In this document: piece by piece, positions 58,801-64,000 of the stretch
Layout of the letters: each line of letters begins with the position of its first letter
How positions within the stretch are numbered: the stretch's first letter is position 1
Assembly: GCF_010389155.1 (NCBI RefSeq)
Contig: NC_057762.1
Coordinates: forward strand, 2,901,513-2,965,512
Reading direction: 5' to 3'
DNA length: 64,000 nucleotides
Source of the DNA: Erigeron canadensis
Taxonomy: Eukaryota > Streptophyta > Magnoliopsida > Asterales > Asteraceae
The notes under the pieces: model-generated
What the model was told of the DNA's origin: nothing
The model's database searches: none
The model's input: the letters and a program-made list of their open reading frames with translations, nothing else
Program-made: the position numbers and the translations under genes

Positions 58801-61181
58801 GGTGGTAGACAACATGCTTTCAGTAACAACACCAAAAGATCTTTTTGGGACTAGACTTCTATCACTAAATGTCTTGCTACCTCTTGTGCGATTTTCATTG
58901 TTTCCTTTGGTCCTACTTAAGAAGGTAAGCAGCAAATGATGATCTTGAATTTTCTCAATTTAGTGTGTTTTGTACTTTTGTTTTGCTATTTTAATCATTA
59001 ATTTTTTGTTGCCAATCATTTTTTTGTGCTGATATTGGCAATGATACCTTATCTTGTGATTCAGATGGAGACAAGCAATTTAAGCATGCAAATACGTACT
59101 TTTTATTATTTGGTAAGTTGCAGGTGTTATTCTTCGTTTTTTGGTTAGATGCTCTCTTCGTCCTACAGGTTGCAATATGGGCGGTTTGGGCTTGTTGGGT
59201 AACTGGTCAAAAGGGGTGGAGTTGACCCACCAACACACTATATGTTATTTGAGTTTATAGATAACTAAATATGATTACTGAAACTTTTGTAAATTAATGA
59301 TCCTACCAGATGGTCGCATTTTTGTTGTCCGGATGTCTACTGCTGTGTTTCCTACTGCCTAGCTTTCGAACTACCCATTTGGCCATTAGCCCATTATCGT
59401 TGTTACTAATGGCTGATTTTACTCATATAGGACCAATACCTTTTCTATTTAGCGTTTGAATGAGAATTAGAACACTTGTCGAAGTATGTAGATAATGTAG
59501 CATGAGAAAATAAAAACACTTGTAAAAAACTATGGACATATCGATCCTTTTTTTAACTATATGAAGTGTTTATTTGCTAGGTGAAAGAAGCCATCGAGTT
59601 CTTGGAAGCAGGTTTACAGACTCCAGGGAGTCATCAAAAGTATGTTTGAATGTAACAAACAACTTGTCTTTATAACAATAATACATGAATACGGGTAAAC
59701 GGAGGAGATTTTCTGTTATTCGGGTTATCTGGGAATGAGGAGCCAATTTTTTCCCACTTGGATGTAGCAGCCTATCTGTTTTTTTTTTAGCCCGTGGCCG
59801 GTTTTAGCCATTTCCCTTGCCACCCCAAGATTTTTGCCTAGGACGAGTTGAACCTAAGACCTCTCAATACATGAATATGTACTCAATTGCTATAAGATGA
59901 TAGTAACATACAGTTATAATTTATAAAATTTTGTGTATTTTCTGCATCTTTGTTTCCAGCCGTCTAAGTATTTTTTTTTTTTAAATTCTTGTATTAAGGT
60001 TCCAACATAGACAATCCAGTTTTAAGGAGCTCCAATACATACGTGATGGGGATAGCAACGGAGTTCTGTACTATGTGGGCACATCATATGGTAAACACCA
60101 ATGGGTTAATCCAGTTTTAGCTAAGGTAATTCTTCCTTCTATGTATATTAATAAAAATGGAGAAGAAAAAGGGAAGTGCTTATCGATTTTCTTGGTGTTT
60201 TTTTTTCTTCAGAAAATTAGTATTATGGCTAGCAATCCTACTTCAAGATACACAGATCCTAAGGTCTTGGCCTCAAGGACTTATCAGGTATGACTCTATG
60301 CAGATGATATATATATAATCTTTGTTTCATTTGTTAGTATCTCATTAATTTTTACTAATCTTGAAACAGGGAACTTCTTTTGCTGGCCCCCGTATCGAGG
60401 ATGGGAAGAACTGTTCGTGGTGGATGGTTGACCTTGGCATTGATCACCAGGTCTAACTCATACTTCCTGATAATGCTATGTGTTACTTAAAGGCTTATTT
60501 TTCTGATGTAACCTTACATTTATTTTTCTGATTTGAAACAGCTCATGTGCAACTATTACACATTGAGACAAGATGGATCAAAGGCGTTCATGAGATACTG
60601 GAATTTTCAGGTATATTAATCTAGACTCTTCTTATTTCTGAAAACAGACGCACAAGACTAGTGACGTCTAAAGGTCTAATGTCAACTCTCATGTTTTTTT
60701 ATTTTGGAAAGGAAAAAATTTACTCATAAAACCACCTAATATATAAACCAGCCGTCTCCAACGAGACTTGAACCCACAACCTTTGATGGGCCACCATATT
60801 TCCGTTAGGCTAAATGACCTTTGGTATGCCAACTCTCATGTTGTATGAATATGAATAACAACATTTATCTTTAAGAAATCCTTCCATGTACATAACCTTT
60901 TCTATGTTGAAAAGGAAACTGGTTGACCTTGAAAAGTCAACTGATGTATTTTCAACTCTCAGGGTTCATATGATGGTAAAAACTGGACAAATTTACGGGT
61001 ACATGAAAACGACCAAACAGTAACCAAACCAGGACAATTTGCTTCATGGGCAGTCACGGGCTCAAATGCTCTGCTTCCTTTTAGATACTTTAGAGTGGCT
61101 CTAATGGGTCCCACAACAGACGATATCAACCCATGGACACTTAACATTTGCTTCTTGGAACTCTACGGGTTTTTCCGCTGA
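55865..61181 (+). CDS. BTB/POZ-BACK-discoidin protein, At2g30600 type
   Basis: Twelve coding exons: 55865-56659, 56994-57326, 57429-57659, 57993-58154, 58712-58924, 59065-59112, 59581-59639, 59999-60125, 60213-60287, 60370-60450, 60542-60610, 60963-61181. All introns are GT-AG. The total is 2412 nt (803 codons plus stop), close to the roughly 800-residue Arabidopsis At2g30600 protein. The N-terminal family region starts with KFLTVAPFECAW. BTB 1 begins near residue 202 (SDVYFVVGDEERAVPAHKVIL). BTB 2 follows at about 345-450 (SDVDINIEGHGLVVRSHKVIL, continued by MFTNGM in exon 3), then BACK (exons 4-5, DLTVTSEERVLSAILMW). A C-terminal F5/8-type discoidin-like domain covers exons 8-12 (GTSYGKHQWVNP, WWMVDLG, LPFRYFRVALMGP) and ends in LELYGFFR. 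BTB proteins of this kind are thought to be adaptors of CUL3 ubiquitin ligases. The ATG at 55865 is chosen because the upstream in-frame codons contain no other ATG. Exon 6 is the least conserved, and so the least certain. Confidence 0.9.
58219..58348 (+). mobile_element. SINE-like insertion in intron 4 of the BTB gene
   Basis: It has an A-box-like TCGCCTAGTGGTAGGTGAGG and, about 40 bases on, a B-box-like GTGGGTTCTAGGCTTC. Imperfect 12 bp flanking repeats TAATGTYAGYTA lie at 58207-58218 and 58349-58360 (two mismatches). No long A-tail remains. It is probably an old tRNA-derived SINE. Confidence 0.55.
60696..60829 (-). mobile_element. tRNA-derived SINE in intron 11 of the BTB gene, minus strand
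   Basis: A T-run at the left is the reverse of an A-tail. A perfect 13 bp flanking repeat CAACTCTCATGTT (60683-60695 and 60830-60842) extends to 16 bp with one mismatch. In reverse orientation it has a B-box (read on the plus strand as GAGACTTGAACCC, about 60763-60775) and an A-box (TTAGGCTAAATGA, about 60805). It is about 120 bp upstream of the last exon, without disturbing the splice sites. Confidence 0.75.
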
Positions 61182-62453
61182 ATCCATATAGTTCTGTTGT
61201 AACCTTTTTTGTAATACGAATAATTGGTGTATTTTCTTTTGTAAGTTTATATATGATATAGCAAGTGAGAGGTCTCGTCTATGTAATGTATGCCAATCTG
61301 TTGTTTCTGCTTGTGTGAACTCAGTTCATGTTCCTGTTTATCTTTGATGAATAATGATCAAGTTAAATAAGACCACTTCTTTTTTTCTTTTTGCTTGAAA
61401 ATAATTGATGAAAGAATGGATCAGGTGGTTATAATTATGTTAATACAGGTAGTAGTCAAACTGTCAAAATTCCAAATGTCTTTCTTTTTCATGCAAGTTC
61501 AATGTCCATGAGTATCAGTGGGTGTGTAAACATGGTCTGAACCAAGGAAGCATGCAGCCAGAATTGGATCAAACTGAAGTGGTACTAGCCATGTTCGGTT
61601 TGGTTTTCAGACTATTAAAATCTGTGTACCAAGATCTTAAAAATCGGTACCTACTTGGGCACCCCTCACTTGCAGTTGAGAGATCGCTTTTGCTTGTTGT
61701 TTTGTTGTCGCTTCCTAGTTAGGTTCAAAACTGAATCTTTTTCAGGTCGCTACAAATTGGATATCTATTTGGTTTAGGGCCGAACTCATTTTACATTGGA
61801 ACCAAACCACATGGAGTCAAGTTATAGTTCACATTACATACCTTGAACGCCCGAACCAACCCATATATAACGAGCATAGGGCCCGCGCGTTGCGGCGGCT
61901 AGAAGGTGAGAAAGGCAGGCGGTGGTGGAGATCGAGGGAGGCTGTGGAGAAGGAGGGCGGCAACGGAGGGCGATAGAAAGTCGATAGAGTGTATAATGAT
62001 TAGAGAGAAAATTGGGGAAAGGGGAATATATAAGGGTTTTATGTTTTAAGTAGGGGTATTTTGGAAAAAAAAATTTTGCTTAATTTCTTAATCTCAATCC
62101 TCTTTATAAGGGATTATAGATAACTAAATGGGTCAAATTGCTACATGTAATATTGTGTAATAGGACCAAATGATCCTCAACAGAATCAATTTTAACTTTC
62201 ATTTATGGCTTCTTTTCATGTCTTGTATTGTTTAAATTTGGCACGCAAAATACAATGTCACTTCAATTTGGATTAAAAAAAAAAAGAGAGAGAAACGGAA
62301 ATTTACAACGTCTCCTTGTAATAAATAAAATCTGATGGCCTGCACTACTCTACTACTCTATATGAGTAGATACTCTCATAGAACATGTTATACGAGTTAT
62401 ACTATCTATATATTCTATATGTATATATAATTGCCGCATAGCTACTACTAACA
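61182..62453. other. Intergenic region between the BTB gene and the small gene
   Basis: The first 200 bases are the likely 3' untranslated region of the BTB gene. No further protein gene is supported: the open frame at 61522-61722 has no family resemblance. A GC-rich dispersed repeat lies at about 61875-62140. Possible promoter elements for the next gene (TGTATATATAAT near 62420) are at the right edge. Confidence 0.55.
61875..62140. repeat. GC-rich dispersed repeat (Helitron- or MITE-like)
   Basis: It begins GGGCCCGCGCGTTGCGGCGG, then a G-rich tract with GGTGG and GGAGG motifs, then an AT-rich tail. The opening resembles the degenerate repeat near 2773. The termini are not defined and there is no coding capacity. 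Confidence 0.4.
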
Positions 62454-62800
62454 ATGGATGCTCATTCTACCTCCTTTCCTGCAGGTTTAATTTATATACA
62501 TTCGTTGTTTTTTACTTTTAGTTTTTTCCCGTTTAATTATTCTATTTTTTACTTTTAGTTTTTGGGGGTTTTTTTTATGTTTTTTCTTTCTTATGATTCC
62601 AGCCTCTTTTTAGTTGTAACTCATATATAGTTTTTCATTGTTTTTGTATAATGTAGCCAGCGGTAAATTTTGAAAACGGGCTAAAGAAATATTTAGCTCG
62701 TCATGACAACTTATTAAGCAAGGCCGAATGGGAAGATGTGTGTCGTTTATATGGAATTTTAAAGAAAGAATGCGAAACGATCAATAAAACCAAGGACTGA
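62454..62800 (+). CDS. Small two-exon gene, 56-residue protein of unknown function
   Basis: Exon 1 is 62454-62484 and exon 2 is 62661-62800, joined by a GT-AG intron of 176 bases with a phase-1 junction that keeps the frame. The product is 56 residues, basic and acidic mixed, with no signal peptide or membrane segment. The C-terminal 45 residues (from VNFENGLKKYLARHD to the end, with SKAEWEDVCRLY in the middle) look like a compact charged two-helix protein. I do not recognise the family. The gene is supported by in-phase splice sites, an upstream TATA-like run and gene-like codon content, against a background where random frames of this kind are AT-biased. The true start could lie elsewhere if there is an additional 5' exon. 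Confidence 0.5.
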
Positions 62801-63621
62801 TTAAGCATTTCTGATCAATCAAGGTTGGAGATCGATGGTGTCTTTTAATCCTATTTCAATTGTTTATTACCTCGCAATTAGCATTTTTGATTAAGTCTTT
62901 TAGCACATGTTTCAATTTTGTTGAAGTATATTATTAGCTACTATATTAATTAATGCTACATGAAATAAGGGAGTATTGATATCTCCATGGATATTTAATT
63001 CTCTGTAATTTGCATTTTTGGAATGTGAAAGAAAATTGCCCAAATTCTCTCTTTTCTCTTTGTGTATATATAATAATTTTTTTTGGGAGGTTTAGCCTAC
63101 TCTACAGGGGTCATATGATAGGATAATAAAACATCACTTGAATAGTCGGGGTTGACTATAGACAGATGGTAACCAATGCATAAATTTTTGTAAGGAACAT
63201 TTAGCTTGACGAGATGAATATTAAGGGTGTGCCGTGTGTGTAGTGTTTAAGAGATTAATGGTATAAAAGGTGGGTTCAAAACTAGTCCTTTACATTGAGT
63301 ATGTATTGGAAGGATTAGTTTTTGAAGTGTTTTTTGCTGATGTGACGTTAACTGGGACTAGTAAGATGAATCCTAAGATCCCTTAAGTACTACATTTACA
63401 TTGATTGAAATTACCCGGTAGTCAAAATCTAAGCAAATTCACCAAAGCTTAGAACATTACCTTTACCTTAAATCAAAAGAAAAAGAAATATTCACGTTAT
63501 TGACATCACACCCAAGGCGGCTATTAAGTGTTGTCGAATATGGATAACAACCTTCTGTTTAGAGGGAAAAAATAATTAGAATATATCAATTTCATAGACA
63601 AATTTGTTTCTACAAAAGTTA
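62801..63621. other. Non-coding region right of the small gene
   Basis: It contains the presumed 3' untranslated region of the small gene and AT-rich intergenic sequence. I see no gene or defined repeat before the inverted repeat that starts at about 63622. Confidence 0.55.
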
Positions 63622-64000
63622 TATATATAAACTCACCAAGTTATTAACTTATCTGCATCTTCTGCTCGTTTCATCACATAGTTATGATTGTGGTAAATAT
63701 CCCGCAAGTGAAGTTGCGACTAGTGAGTGACAAATATTTTGGATCGTTGCCAAATGTTGAATCTGTAATTAAAAAAGCTTAAGCTTTTAGTGCTATGACG
63801 CAAAAAAAATAATAATAATAATAATAAAAAATTGGACCACCAAAAAGGCTTTCTTAATTATAGATTTAACATTTTGCAATCATCCAAAGTACTTGCACTC
63901 GCAAGTCGCAACTTCACTTAATGGATGGTTACCACCAGTCATAACTATGTGGTCAAACACGTGAAAAATGCGGATAAGTCGAAAACTTGGTGAGTATATA
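63622..64000. mobile_element. Long inverted repeat (MITE- or foldback-like), cut by the window end
   Basis: The left arm, about 63622-63780, and right arm, about 63848-64000, are reverse complements over roughly 155 bases, with mismatches and small gaps. Shared blocks include CTCACCAAGTT, CACATAGTTATGA, AAGTGAAGTTGCGACT and TTTGGAT. The 67-base loop holds an AAT microsatellite (about 63809-63827). The right terminus may extend beyond the window, so no target duplication can be checked. The size fits a MITE with long inverted repeats. A hairpin RNA gene is the alternative. Confidence 0.65.

Noticed and set aside
61522..61722. 66-codon hydrophobic-ended frame
   Set aside because: No homology I can recognise, no gene structure, and it is next to a dispersed repeat.

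Overview
This is an AT-rich plant nuclear window, eudicot by its gene content. It holds plant-type intron-containing genes, Ty3 and Ty1 retrotransposons primed by initiator tRNA-Met, a Mutator-like element with a FAR1-type DNA-binding region, a hAT-like element, tRNA-derived SINEs and MITEs. Asteraceae seems plausible from the style of the repeats, but that is an impression, not a demonstrated assignment.

Three host genes are supported. An intronless family 92 glycosyltransferase gene lies on the minus strand (6016-7689). A 12-exon gene for a double BTB/POZ, BACK and discoidin-like protein of the Arabidopsis At2g30600 type lies on the plus strand (55865-61181, 803 codons, every splice junction in phase). 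A small two-exon gene of 56 codons that I do not recognise follows at 62454-62800.

The middle (10.4-51.8 kb) is transposon-dominated. First comes an old tandem duplication, unit A (10377-21129) followed by unit B (21130-22474). Unit B carries none of the insertions and acts as an empty-site control. It shows that unit A took up three elements: a 4.1 kb MULE whose gene fuses a FAR1-like domain, a MULE transposase and an OTU cysteine protease; a 0.6 kb hAT-like element; and a decayed 4.4 kb Ty1/copia element. Downstream is a young 11.2 kb Ty3 element, probably a chromovirus, with LTRs of about 2.68 kb. It appears twice (24464-35633 and 39754-50994) on either side of a 100-N gap. The flanks and target-site duplication are the same in both, and small deletions concentrate toward the gap on both sides. 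The second copy is therefore most likely a false assembly duplication of one locus.

The most unusual biology is in this Ty3 element. Between the primer-binding site and gag it has an extra intact 141-codon ORF that begins almost exactly like histone H3 (MARTKKTARKS against MARTKQTARKS), with further partial agreement out to the H3K27 region. The same ORF has a SUMO-interaction-like motif followed by an acidic/serine stretch. A 29-position stem-loop with 25 pairs then lies between this ORF and gag. Gag itself starts with an RGG-rich tract and an asparagine-rich, prion-like tract. The protease-to-RT junction needs a -1 frame change. The window ends in a long inverted repeat cut by the window edge.
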